A DNA stretch of 64,000 bases from Trogon surrucura (lineage: Eukaryota > Chordata > Aves > Trogoniformes > Trogonidae). The position numbers were made by a program, and so were the translations under genes. How positions within the stretch are numbered: position 1 is the stretch's first letter; every line of letters begins with the position of its first letter. Where the stretch lies: contig CM036639.1 in the NCBI GenBank assembly GCA_020746105.1, positions 2,046,001 to 2,110,000 of the forward strand, written 5' to 3'. The notes under the pieces were generated by a model. It saw only the letters and a list, made by a program, of their open reading frames with translations. It did no database searches and was not told the DNA's origin. Below, piece by piece: positions 11,915-22,929 of the stretch.

Positions 11915-12130
11915 GCAGATCAATCATTTATAATTAACAAAAATCCGATTGGCGCTTTAAATAGAGATCAATGTGTTGCGGGCTGAGCGGCTCGCGAGGC
12001 TGTATTCACCTTCCCGGCGCTCTCCTCGCGAGCTGTCACACCTACCGAGCCCCCATTTGTTTTGTTAACAAAGCTTCGGGGGGCGCCAGGCTCTCATTGA
12101 AATTTCATTAATCTAATGGAGTAAAGTCCT
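11915..12130. promoter_or_regulatory. Candidate conserved element with inverted SOX and T-box-like sites
   Basis: The block holds 'aatcatttataattaac' and 'cattaatctaatgg' homeodomain-type cores, a T-box-like TCACACCT near 12036-12043, and a perfect 12-bp palindrome TTTGTTAACAAA at 12061-12072 made of two inverted SOX-type half-sites. It has no simple repeats. The combination resembles a developmental enhancer. Family assignments are from motifs only. Confidence 0.4.
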
Positions 12131-12609
12131 ATAGAAAAAAATCAAATTCTCGTTGGGCGAGATGGTACCTGGGAAAGATAACCTCTGGTTGAACTCCCCG
12201 ACTCCGATCGCTCCGCTATTAGTCTGAGGAAATAGACGGCAACTCGGATGATTACAGCCACCGGCCTCAACATTTTTTCCCGGCGCCCCCCCCTTTTTCT
12301 TCTCCCACCACCCCTTTTTTTCTCCCCCCTCCCCAGCCGTTGCCAGCTCTCGGTGCTGGCGGAGGGAGGTTGTTCCTCGTGGGAGGGGAGGACTCATTGG
12401 GGGGGTCCATGGGATGGGGAGGTCTGGGCGGGTCCTTCCCTGGTAAATGGGGCAGCAGAGACGAAATGATCCATCAATTTTAAATTTTTAATCTTCAATT
12501 AAAAAAAAAAAAAAAGTTATCTGGGGTGAGCGGAGTGCGGCTGAGGATGCTGTGCCAGGTCCCGAGTGTATTCTGGGGGTGCCCACCATCTTCACGTGGT
12601 GTCGTCGTT

Positions 12610-12680
12610 CCCACCTCTAATTTAAAAAGGAAAAAAAAAAAAACAAAACCCACCTCTAATTTAAAAAGAAAAAAAAAAAC
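12610..12680 (+). repeat. 39-bp direct duplication containing A-tracts
   Basis: The string 'cccacctctaatttaaaaag' occurs at 12610 and again at 12649, each followed by a long A-tract. This makes a two-copy tandem of about 39 bp, probably a recent local duplication. Confidence 0.8.
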
Positions 12681-13129
12681 GACCCCAAACTTCTCTTCCC
12701 CATGCCAGCCCACTCTTGAGCTTCTCATTCCTCAGACCCCTAAAGATTTTGCTAGAGGCTTCCAAAGGAAACCCATTGGGTTCCTTCCACTGCTGGATAC
12801 GTGACCTTTGCAGACACGACGAGCGGATCTTGCTCATTTTTTTGAAGATGTTGTATTCGGAATATTCCAGGAATCCCAACAACTGGAGTAATACAATCGC
12901 AGGAGATTCTCAACTTTCAGTTCACACTCCTCCCGAATTCCTTGCCCCCTTGTTTGGTGGGAAAGCTCAGGAAATTTGAATCCAAGGGAGGAAAGACCAT
13001 TTAAAAAAAAAATATATAATAAAATCTCACGGTTTTCTGAATGCTTGGGATTGCAGACGATGGTCTGAGGAAATCAGCACCAGTTTCAGCGGGATTTTAA
13101 ATGAACGGTTCTAAAGATGCTCCTGAGCC

Positions 13130-13560
13130 CAGACATACGTGCAGCCAAATTCCGCTACCCAAGTGACAACTATTTTACAAATTCTTTTAAGTTTATTGGA
13201 AAAGTGAAATAATCCGTTCTCCCACTCTCAAATCATTCATCCAGGTGGCTTATAAAATCCAGCTGCAGTTTTTATTTTGGAGGACTTGCTATAATCCAAG
13301 ACAACACTACACTTGCCATCTGCGGCGTGTGGTTCCCAGTCCTTGGCCAACTGTCAACGGGAAAACAATAAACCAAAAATCGTGCCGTTATTTCCGACTA
13401 AAGGACCCCCGCGATAAATAGAGCTTTGAACAGATCGGGTGTGGAAATCAAAACCTGAAAAATCTCGTCTGACTGAGCATAAATTTAACTGCGCCGGATA
13501 AAGCTTTTGTGCCACTTCAGTCACGTCACTGGGTATAGCGCTTTTTTATATAAATAAATT
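13130..13560. promoter_or_regulatory. Candidate conserved non-coding element
   Basis: AT-rich, repeat-poor sequence with homeodomain- and MEF2-like AT cores, and a CRE-like 'agtcacgtcact' near 13520. It sits between less structured stretches and carries no ORF of note. Enhancer identity is inferred from composition. Confidence 0.35.
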
Positions 13561-14904
13561 TTAAAAAAAAAAGCGTGTTTGCTTCCTGTTCGCCGTCTAA
13601 ACGCACGCTGCGCTTTAGTGCCCTCATCTGAAACTGTGACAGGTCTTTACGGGAAGCTGATCGAGCCTCGGCTCTTCTGGGAAGGGCACTTACTCCCTCG
13701 CTGGAGATGGAGAAGCCGAGGCAGCCACGGCCACGTTGGGCGAAAGAGGTCCCCGACCACCCGGTCTCCTCCTCTGCTCTCGGGAGTTGAAGGGTTCATG
13801 CACGGGGCTGTGACACAGAAAGGTGACGGGTCCCACCGTCATGACACAGAGGTGCTGAGGGTCCAGCTCCTTCTGACGCCAGCTTGTGTAATCTTTTGGC
13901 TTTTTCCCTCCCAGCCTTTATGTTCTCCAAGGTCTTTGGAGTAGTCGCCTCCTCCCCAGCTCAACCCAGCTCAAGGTTGGAAACCAAAGTCAGCATGTGG
14001 TCAGTGGAGAGGGACAGACACTCCTTGTCCTAAGGAAAAAGGGGTCCGTGGTCCCATGGAGGTACCCCCCTCCCGCTGCCAAGTGCACAGAACCCACCCC
14101 ACGGGCGTTCGGCCGCGTGAGCCGCATCTCGTGATGGGACGTCACGGGTCACCTTAAGCTCCTGTTCCGAGCAGGCAGGAGCAAAGCAGCTCAGACTGTA
14201 GCTCCCAGCCAGCGGTGCCACACGGCTGCAGGGTGAAAAAGACAGCGGGAAAAAAAGGCAAAATGGGTCGGGAGAAGAGAGAGGGCGGCCGCGTCGGCCG
14301 GCATAGGGTGACCTTGCAGAGCGGTGGCTGCAGGACGGAGGCAGCCCAGGAGGAGATCAAGGTGAACAGACTGCAGCCGGGACGGCATCCACAGAGCACG
14401 CAGCGTGCCAGGGCTGAACACACCAGGGCTGCCGGCCCAGGGCGTCAAGGAGAGGGCAAAGCTGAGCGAAGACAAGAGGGGACGATGGCTTGGGCAACAC
14501 CTACGTTACGGTCTCGCTGTCCTCACCCTGCACAGCTCTGCTCCCTGATGAGCATTTTCCCCACACGTGCCTTGCAAGCCCGAACCCCTCTCCTTCCAGC
14601 GGACCTTGTTTGTTTGCTTCTTGCTCTCTCGCACACACGGATCCACCTGTGGGAGCCGTTTCCCGACCTTCATCCCTTCCCTCTGTTTATTCGCTTACGC
14701 CGTTCCGAGTTGGAAGTGGCTTTACCTTTCCGAGCCAAAAAGGATAAAGGACAAGCAGGGGTGGGAGAGGAGGAAGGGCGCTACCAAGTTAGGGGCAAAA
14801 AAAAAGAAGAAAAACCACCAAAAAAACCCCCAGTGACCTTTGTTTAAAGCACAGCACCTTCCTGGGCATCTGTCTCTCTGCAGAGAGTGAGCAAGTCTGG
14901 GAGC

Positions 14905-14960
14905 AAGAGAGAGAGATGTGCACACACACACACCCCGTTGCAAACACACACACACACACA
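14905..14960 (+). repeat. (GA)n/(CA)n microsatellite
   Basis: A short GA run is followed by two CA runs (about 14920-14933 and 14945-14960) separated by a CCCCGTTGCAA spacer. Confidence 0.85.
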
Positions 14961-15754
14961 GAGATGAGCCTTCAGGGAATTGTATGAACTTTTGAACCAG
15001 AGATGCAGAGACAGAGCCTAGCCTGTTCCCACTTTAATAAACAATTTTTTTTTTTCCTTCAATTAATTAAGGTTTGGAAAGAAAAAAAAAATTGCAGAAG
15101 AGAAGTAATTTAGCATGCAGCGCGTACTTTACAGATGGATCCTACCTTCGGATGCTTATTAAATCTATGCATGATTGCGCTAGAGAAAATTAATCGCATT
15201 GTTTTTCACTATTCAGAGGGGTTTGCAAACAGCACGGAAAATGATGCAGAGCTCCCGTTCCCTACCCCCACCCCAGCTCCCCTCATTCCCACACTAGCAA
15301 TAAGGACACAAACCTAATTCACACCCGGGTCAGAAGGAACGGGTTTGGACCGAGACTTCTCACACAACCCACTGCCACGCAAATATCCATTTTCCGGGCT
15401 CGAAAACCCCACTACCCACATTTCTTACTCAACAGACTCTCAACTATCCAGTTAGAGAGTGAAGGGGTTTGCTCAGACCCTGCTGGGAAGAGCGAGCTGA
15501 CCGGCTGCTGGGGGTGTCCTCGGGAGGGAAATCGCTCTATTCCAGCTCGCTGAGTAAACCCCAAACAATTATTGACAATTTATCCAGCTGAAAATAGGCA
15601 AAAGTATTGAAAGAAATGCTCGGGGAGCCACGAGAGGTCTGCAGCCCATTGGGGTCAACGAAAACTGTTGCACTCTAGAGATGGAGCCCACCTCCTGCCT
15701 CCTCCTCCTCCAAGTCCAGCTTCACCCAGGCTGCCCCAAAATGAGCCACGTGCT

Positions 15755-15800
15755 CAGCCCACAAGGACCACGCTCTTCAGCCCACAAGGACCACGTTCTT
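15755..15800 (+). repeat. 23-bp tandem duplication
   Basis: The unit beginning 'cagcccacaaggaccacg' occurs at 15755 and 15778, with one base change near its end. Confidence 0.8.
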
Positions 15801-17419
15801 CCAAAAGAGTCGCGAAGAATCGCTGAGTTTTCCTTCCTCCTGACCCAAATTCTCTCAACCCATCTCTGCTTGGCCGGGTTTTTACCAGGACCAGCTCCCC
15901 ACCAGAGGCAAACCCATCATATTGGATTGAAAACCCCAGAACACATTTGAACCTGGATGCCGAGAGGTCAAAAAGATCCTAATCCCTCCTTTTTCTCCTC
16001 GTTTCTCTCTTCCTTCTTACCCCCCCACCCCAGCTAAGAATATACAAGAGTCCACAGCTTTCAATCCCATGGATTGGGAACTGGCAAGTTTTATAAACAA
16101 TTCCGAGTTTTAATGGGATCTGAAAGGAAAAGGGGGAGGGGAAGGAGTTGGCCCAAAGAGAAGGAGTAATGTCAGGAATTTGACAGAGGAAACGATGCTG
16201 AGGTGGGTATTCTGAGCAAAGAACTCTTCCTTCCTAGAGATAAATCCCACAAGAAAGCAGGACATGGGAGGATGCTCAGCTGTCACCCGCAAACCAATGC
16301 AGCACATTGAAATAAGGACCCAACGGGGAGACTCTCTTGGGGGATGGAGCCCACCTCAGCCTTGTTACATCACCATAAACCTTCAGAAAAATCTCAAAGT
16401 TGGGCGATTTTGCCTGTTTGCCCGTATCTGGAGCAGCTTCAGAAAAGCCTCACGCTCCAGCACTGTCCAAACAATCAGCCCCTTCCACTAAGAATTAAGA
16501 TGAAGAAAACCAGCCTCTAAAGAACAAAAAAGACCGAAAGGATGGAAAAATCATGTCAGGTTTTCACAGGGCTTTAATGCAGTAAGTGATGGCTGAGGGT
16601 ACGGAGGAAACTACAGAGAATGAACTGCAGGAGCTGACCAGAGAGATGGAGGCAGGACTCCACGTGCTCCTCTCGATTTTGCTCTTAAGTCTCTTCCATC
16701 TCAGGCAACTTATTTTCCCCTCTTGCTTTCTCTTTTCACAACCCAGAGGCAGAGATACTGCACTTCTGCTCAGCAGAAAGCGCATAAAGGGGCCCGATGC
16801 TTGTCCAAAGAGCATCACGTAAGGTCTTGCCCATTCCCAGCAGCTCCGCTCCTCGCTCAGAGCACATTCCAGCCACGGATCCAGCTGAGGTGAAAGCAGA
16901 AAAGGCTTTTCTCGGGGTGAAGCATCTACAAAGGGAGTTTTCGCAAAACACAGTCCTGGCACTTTACAACCCATGTCCCAGTGTGCTTTACAATAGCTTC
17001 CTGGCGTAGTTATGCCATTATTCCGACATTCCAGCGCATTAAAAATACATCGGGCAAAGCAAATAACTCTAAAACCCAAATTTTACCAATGTGGAGCTAT
17101 AACGTTTATCGCCGGGCTGCTCGCCTCTCAGCGATCGTTAGCGCATCTCCAGCCGTAAAGGCAGAGGACAAAACAGAAACCAGGGGTTCTGGCTTCCTCC
17201 TGGTGACAAGCTCACGCAGCTGAGAGCACCACACGCCGCCGCCGGGCTCCTCGCGTCCCGTTTTTCTTACAAAAACCTCGAAGTCCTTCAAATCCAAGCA
17301 GCCTCGTCCTTACTGAGCGCCTCCGTGCCTCCCTGGGGACAGATTTGGTTTACAACTGATAGCAGAGCAAAGAACACCATGGAGGTTTTAGGGGTTTTCC
17401 GGTTCATTTTACTCAAAGT

Positions 17420-17760
17420 TTCTTAAATATTCTGGTTTTGCGGAGATGCGAGCGCCGCCTCCACCAGCGCGCGGTCCCTCGCTGTGCTCCTCGCATAAAG
17501 AAGGTCTCAGTCACACAGATTGCTGTTGATTTGCAAAAGTTGTTTTACATTACGGTTACAGCCCTGTATCTATTAACTTATAATAATAGGGTTATAACAA
17601 CAATTTTTAAAAATAAGACAATGAAGTCATACTGATAAAATAGGCCATAAACAGGGATCTATAGCCTGCTTATGGCTCTGTAATGATGAAATACGACTTA
17701 CTCGCAGTTAGCTAGAAGCAGGATTATTTTTTTTTTAATACCACATCTACTAAATAAATT
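17420..17760. promoter_or_regulatory. Candidate conserved non-coding element
   Basis: The core from about 17520 to 17700 is strongly AT-rich and non-repetitive, with 'tgctgttgatttgcaaaagt', 'ttacattacggttacagc', 'acttataataatagggtt' and a later 'gtaatgatgaaatacgac'. The mixed AT texture without simple repeats, inside GC-rich surroundings, is typical of deeply conserved enhancers. No ORF spans it. Confidence 0.4.
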
Positions 17761-19135
17761 ATCGGCAAGTTCTGTTGTCTGGAAGACACCACACATCACT
17801 GGAACTTCACGACACGGCCCAGGTGGGGAAGAGAAGTGAATAAAGCCCTGCATAAGAAAAGTGAATATAGCCCTGAATAAAACCACTTCCCACCAGGGTT
17901 CCCAGAGGATTTCAGACACCACGTTGGCTTGAAAACTTTACGGCACCACAAATGGGATGCCAAGGGAAGATGCCAAGAGATTCTCTTGCAAGTCAAGACG
18001 AATCATGTAAAATATAAAAAAAACAGATGGTCTATTCCTTAATTCCTGTTCTGGTACCTCCAGAACCTCTTGGTCCCATCCCAAGAGGCATCCAGAGCTC
18101 AGGTCCCATTCCCAGGTGTCTCGCCGGGGTCGCAGCAGGGTGGAGGACTGGTCCACGTCGCCAAAGGCTTCACCGCAACCACAAAAGCTCATTTCTCCCG
18201 AGGCAACTGTGCTGCTGGGATGAGGATCAGCGTCACCCCCGAGGCCTTTGGCCGAGTAGATAACGCGGTGAGCACTCGGATTCGCATTGTTCGGAGCAAG
18301 CGAGTGTTTTCACAGCTGCTCCGAGGTCTTTGGAACCTGCAGTCAGGCCCTTTGGACACCTCAACTCAGGAAAGCAATTCAGCGTACGCTTACGTGTGGT
18401 ACCCGTGACAAATCACTTTCTGCTCTGCAGCTCAGAGACGGAGAGACCCCATAATTAGTTTCAAAATACCTTCAACGGCAAACACCGGCATTTCTCAAGT
18501 TCAACGGAGCTGGATCAAGACCTCTCCTGGGACACACGGAGACTTGGGGTTGGCCACAAAGGGAAACACTTGAACATGGAGAGACCCTCCTTCCTGATAA
18601 AATCCTTTTATCAGCAGCACAAACCCAGCGACATTCCATAGAGTTTCAAACCAAAACCAGTCCCAGCTCCAGCCGAGCGCTGTCAAAGCCCATTCCTGCC
18701 ACCTGACTCCAGTAAATTGACCTTCCCCAACCATCCCGACCCACACGAGACCTCGCGGCACTTTGGAGACCGAGGCCGACGTCCTTCACCCAGATTTGCC
18801 CTCGTAGCGCTGGGCATCCCTCCCAATCACAGAAAGTTTTCTCTTTTTTCCCAAAAAATGCAAGGAAAAGAGACGGCACAGAAGGGGATCGACCAAATGG
18901 CCCAGAGCCCAGGGCCCAGCTGCGTCCCCATCGCATTTTCAAGAAATCTCTATTTTCACGTGGGCTGGGCACAAGAGGAACAACCACCCCCACTGCACAC
19001 GCAGATGAGTACCCAACACCCATCGCCTGGGCAGCCTGAAATAATAAATTCCCCCCAAAAGATGGTGGGTGACTCATGGGGAAACTGAGGCACAATGGAG
19101 AGAGGTGACTCTGCAGCAGTTCCCACCGAATCCAG
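17761..19135. other. Gene-free stretch, nothing recognised
   Basis: Overlapping ORFs on both strands reach 174 codons (minus strand, 18646-19170) but show no domain and partly read into the neighbouring minisatellite. No repeat family or RNA gene was identified. Confidence 0.35.
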
Positions 19136-19184
19136 AGGCAGGATGAGGAACCCATCCCTCCCACCCACATCCTTCCCTCTCATC

Positions 19185-19475
19185 CTCTTCCTCAAGCACC
19201 CATCCAGCATCCATCCCCTTCGTCGAGCACCCATCCAGCACCCATCCTCTTCCTCGAGCACCCATCCCCTTCCTCGAGCACCCATCCAGCACCCATCCTC
19301 TTCCCAGCACCCATCCTCTTCCTCGAGCACCCATCCTCTTCCTCGAGCACCCATCCAGCACCCATCCTCTTCCCAGCACCCATCCTCTTCCTCGAGCATC
19401 CATCCAGCACCCATCCTCTTCCTCAAGCATCCATCCAGCACCCACCCTCTTCCCAGGACCCATCCTCTTCCTCTT
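19185..19475. repeat. Minisatellite of about 20/31-bp CCCATCCTCTTCC-type units
   Basis: The array is built from irregular alternation of two related modules, 'cctcgagcacccatcctctt' and a longer version with an extra 'ccatccagcac'. It is pyrimidine-rich on the plus strand. The unit lacks stop codons in several frames, which explains the spurious minus-strand ORFs of up to 179 codons and the repetitive Gly/Trp/Val/Leu protein they would encode. There is no evidence of real coding. Confidence 0.9.
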
Positions 19476-19734
19476 CCTTTTGCCCTTCGGTGCAAAAAAC
19501 CCCGACGTTTTGCAGCTTTGCATTAAGGTTCCCCAGAGAAACACCCCGAAACACAACCCGCTTGGCGGCGCTTTCGAAGGGCCAGGGGAAGGGGAGGATG
19601 GAGGAGGCCTGGGCTATCTTTGGGGGTTGCCATGGCTGCAAGGTCATCCCTTCCAGACTTGGCTCTACCAGCAGAGTTCAGACGGGTCAGCCTGTGACCG
19701 GCTCAAACCCCGAGGTTAAAAGTTCAAGCCGCGA

Positions 19735-19945
19735 AGGGAAAAACCAATATGTCCACGCAGAGTATGCTGTACAATTTATTTCAATTTACATCAAGCCATG
19801 CATATAAAATTTAGATAAATTCTATTCAGATCTGATGTTGCCTGACACACAATGTATGCAAACAGATGTCTTTGGGGCTTTCACTCAGCTTTGGGGAGGA
19901 GACAGGGTGCTAAGTTAATATATATTAATAATATTATATAAACGT
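19735..19945. promoter_or_regulatory. Candidate conserved non-coding element between two minisatellites
   Basis: About 200 bp of AT-rich, non-repetitive sequence carries 'gctgtacaatttatttcaat', 'ttacatcaagccatgcatat', 'acacaatgtatgcaaacag' and a terminal AT-rich 'ttaatatatattaataatat'. It contrasts sharply with the GC/pyrimidine-rich arrays on each side. Regulatory function is inferred from composition. Confidence 0.4.
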
Positions 19946-20300
19946 GGTTTTGGGGAGGGGGGGGTCCTTCGATTGTTTCACCGCTTCTCGGTTTCCAAAC
20001 GCCGTGTTCCCTTCTCCCCTTTTTAATTTCTCCCCCCCACCCCTTCGCAATTTCCCCAGCTCTCCCAATCCACGCGGTGTCATATTAAGAAAGATAATGA
20101 GTATTTACAACTGCAGCCCTGCTTGTCACCGCAGTTATAGCCTCTATTTATATCCTGTGCCACTTTCTCCGGATTCCCGGTGACTGATGGGTTTGATTTA
20201 TACCCGAACGTTGGTTTTCCCCCCCCTTTCTCGCCTCTCCTTGAGGTCCCACCTTTGGAGCCAAGCGGGGTGGCTGCGGCTCGGCACCATGGCCACGAGA

Positions 20301-20480
20301 TGGCTCCTGGACCCCTTCTCTGGCTCCTGGACCCCTTCTCCGGCTCCTGGACCCCTTCTCCAGCTCCTGGACCCCTTCTCCAGCTCTTGGACCCCTTCTC
20401 CAGCTCCTGGACCCCTTCTCCGGCTCCTGGACCCCTTCTCCAGCTCTTGGACCCCTTCTCCAGCTCCTGGACCCCTTCTC
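20301..20480. repeat. Minisatellite, nine copies of a 20-bp unit
   Basis: Nine contiguous, exactly 20-bp copies of a unit like 'cagctcctggaccccttctc' start at 20301, 20321 and so on to 20461. Variants are confined to the first bases (tgg, cgg or cag) and one C/T position (ctcc or cttg). The period is not a multiple of three and the unit lacks stops in most frames, so overlapping ORFs of 127-145 codons arise in several frames. They are artefacts. Confidence 0.97.
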
Positions 20481-22140
20481 TTGCCACCACCAGGGTCTGC
20501 AGGGGGTCCAGAAACACTCCAGGACCCCAAGGACAGGAGGGCGAGCCCCCCGCTTCCTCCGAGCATCAGCACTCCCCACATCTAAAGCACTGAGATCCCC
20601 CCCAGCCTTTTTGCTGCTTTTAAGAAATAAGAGGAAAGGGGGAAAAAAAAAAAAAAAGAAAAAAAGAAAAAAAAGCCTATTATTTAAAAAATTAAAAATA
20701 GCGGGGTATCCCGGAAAGAAAACGTTTCTCGTGCACGGCAGAAATAACTCAAATAATTTGGTTTTCCCTGATTATTTGCTCACCTGGGTGGGTTTTTTTT
20801 TTGAGGGGGAGGCTGGCAGGCAGGAAAAAGAGGGGAAAAATAAAGAGGAGAGTGTGAGAGGACACTACTGGGTGCCCCTTTTCCCTGGGAGGGGAATATA
20901 TTACCCGTGGGGCTGGGTGCCACCGAGCCTCTCCTCGAGGCGCTGGAGCTTCGCCCGAGCAGGGGATCGGCAGGATGAGGCCGAAATAATAAAATCGGAG
21001 CGTTCTGGAACCCACACTGCAGCCTTTTAGGGAAAAAATTAGCCAGATTGTTTCTCTAACTGGTTTAATGAGAAACAGTCACACTTTAAGGGGTGCTCGA
21101 GTCGTCGACGTTAATGAGAAGCTGCTGCCGCGGTTATTTTCCAAAGGGCACTCGTCTGTAATAAGTACAGATGCACTCTTGCAGCATCTTCCAGCTTCCC
21201 CAGATCTGATTTGATTTTATTTTTTTCTATACAATCAAATAGCCTGACTTATCGAAAGCTCCTTTTAGCCTGGCAAATACCCAGCAAGCCGGTTAAGCAC
21301 GTTTTGCTAAGGCAGCAATTAATAAAATCAACTTGCTTGAAATAAAGTGTGTTGTGGTTTGGTGTTTTTTTTTTTTTTGCTTTTACTTTAAAACCAGTCT
21401 CTTCTAAGCTGCTTTCAATGGTAAAAATTAAGATTTCGGGTCCCTTCCAACCCCTAACACTCCGTGATTCTGCGATTTTCTATTCTCTTCCTCCAGAAAA
21501 TACTGAGAGAAAAAAAAAAAATCATTTCCAAATTCTTTACTTAGCCCCATAAATATGAACAAACCTACAGTCGGTTTTCTCTCGGAGGAAGACGACCGGA
21601 ATTTCATACATCAGAATATAAATCCAATTCTCTTTACCTGCCAGCATTTTCCTCCGAGAGCAATTTCAAGGTCACAAAGAACGGGCCAAATCCTGAAGTC
21701 TTTATTCAGTTCTATTCAGTGATTATCCTGACTTCACCGAGAGTTTTTGCCCGTGACCCACAGTCCCTACGAGTGATGCCTAAATAATGGTTTAATAAAG
21801 ACTTGGGCGCGTTAAGGTACGAACACGGGGTCAAGCGGCGACCAGCCGTCCGAGGGCGGGAGGGGATGTTTGCGTTACAGATGGACGGACGGAACCTTCC
21901 CCGCGCTCGCAGCCGTTCCTCGACGCCGCGGCGGGAAATTAATGACCTAACCCGCTTTCCGACGGACGAAAAAACGAGGGAATAAAACCATTTCAGAAGC
22001 CCTCTTATTGCCGTCACGCCCGTCACTTGCGACAAGTGCCGACCGGACAAACACCAGCTCAAATTCTGGCCCTTCATTTCTATTCACGATGATTTGAGCA
22101 GGGGTTCGACTGCCTAAAAAATATAGAGAGTTTCCGTTTT
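20481..22140. other. Gene-free stretch with CpG patch at 21.8-22.0 kb
   Basis: A-tracts lie near 20643-20673, and AT-rich non-repetitive sequence at 21030-21340 may be another regulatory element. CpG density rises at 21810-22030. A splice-like donor on the minus strand near 21640 has no convincing exon behind it. Confidence 0.35.
21437..21478 (+). mobile_element. CR1 LINE 3' tail remnant
   Basis: Only the last 40 or so bases are recognisable: 'gggtcccttccaacccctaa' and then 'gtgattctgcgatt', the CR1 terminus with a decayed tail. Confidence 0.75.
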
Positions 22141-22152
22141 TGTCGGGGGTTT

Positions 22153-22170
22153 GATTGTTTGTTTGTTTGT

Positions 22171-22201
<31 letters not shown>

Positions 22202-22204
22202 TTT
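22153..22204 (+). repeat. Compound (TTTG)n(TTTA)n microsatellite
   Basis: About four TTTG units run directly into about nine TTTA units. This is a simple compound tetranucleotide repeat. Confidence 0.95.
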
Positions 22205-22357
22205 TCACGGGAAGGAACAATAAACTACAAAAACAAGACAGGGAGATCTCGAGATGCTTTGCAACGCCACCGCGTTTCAGGCTCCGCTTCTGCGAAAATT
22301 TCCGCCGTTAAAATGAAATAAATTGGAAAAAAAAAATAGAAAAAAGCGCTTTTGCTC

Positions 22358-22376
22358 TCCCCCCCCCCCCCCCTCT
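22358..22376 (+). repeat. Poly-C tract
   Basis: An uninterrupted run of C within a CT-rich segment. On the minus strand it lets a 220-codon open frame read through as polyglycine, which is why that frame is not treated as a gene. Confidence 0.85.
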
Positions 22377-22929
22377 TCTCTAATGATGTGCTGGAAGCCG
22401 AGTTGCAAGAAATAAGATTATGGCTGCAAGAAGCTTTTACTATATTTGTAGCGAGTGTTTCTTTTCTGTCGGTTCCAGAGCCCGGCTCGCAGGACCCCTC
22501 GAAGAACAGATGTCCTGGGGCCGCGGAACCATTCATCCCCACCGCAGTTTGGGGGGTCAGTCCCGTAGGAGCCGACAGCCAAGAGGGCTCGACAACTGGC
22601 ATGAGAAATCTCCTTTTCTGAGGAGCCAGAGAATAGTATAAAAAAAAAAAGGAGCATCGCTGTGAGCAAAAGACGCTAATTTGCCACACTACTGGATGGG
22701 GTTGGGGCGGTGGGGTGGGAGGAAGAGGAGGGGGGGGAAAAAAAAAGGGGATGGAGGAATAAAATTCCACCCAGTTACAGAATCGGCGCTCGAACCTGCT
22801 TCCCAGTTCTTCATCAGCGTGAAAAATTACAACTGTAACCAGATTTTTCTCTGTCACCGGCGTAAATGTGCGATTACAGCTGTTCATATTTTCACTCTAA
22901 TGAAGGGTTGCGCATTTAAATGGTGAGAT

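Larger units (their letters stand above)
13561..17415. other. Gene-free stretch, nothing recognised
   Basis: The longest ORF is a plus-strand frame of 210 codons at 14215-14847. It is low-complexity, basic, matches no family and ends in a lysine/proline A-tract, so it is probably chance. A-tracts lie near 14799 and 15082. No RNA gene was seen. Confidence 0.35.

Noticed and set aside
14215..14847. 210-codon plus-strand ORF
   Set aside because: Basic low-complexity composition, no recognisable family, no splice or start context; ends in an A-tract-encoded lysine/proline run.
18956..19556. Minus-strand ORFs of 160-179 codons encoding repetitive Gly/Trp/Leu/Asp/Cys protein
   Set aside because: They are read-through of the 20/31-bp minisatellite. 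Several frames are open at once, as expected for a stop-free repeat unit.
20080..20593. Five overlapping ORFs of 127-145 codons on both strands
   Set aside because: All come from the nine-copy 20-bp array, whose unit has no stop in most frames.
22225..22887. 220-codon minus-strand ORF
   Set aside because: It crosses a poly-C tract and A-tracts (polyglycine, polyphenylalanine, polyproline) and shows no domain. This length is expected by chance in such sequence.
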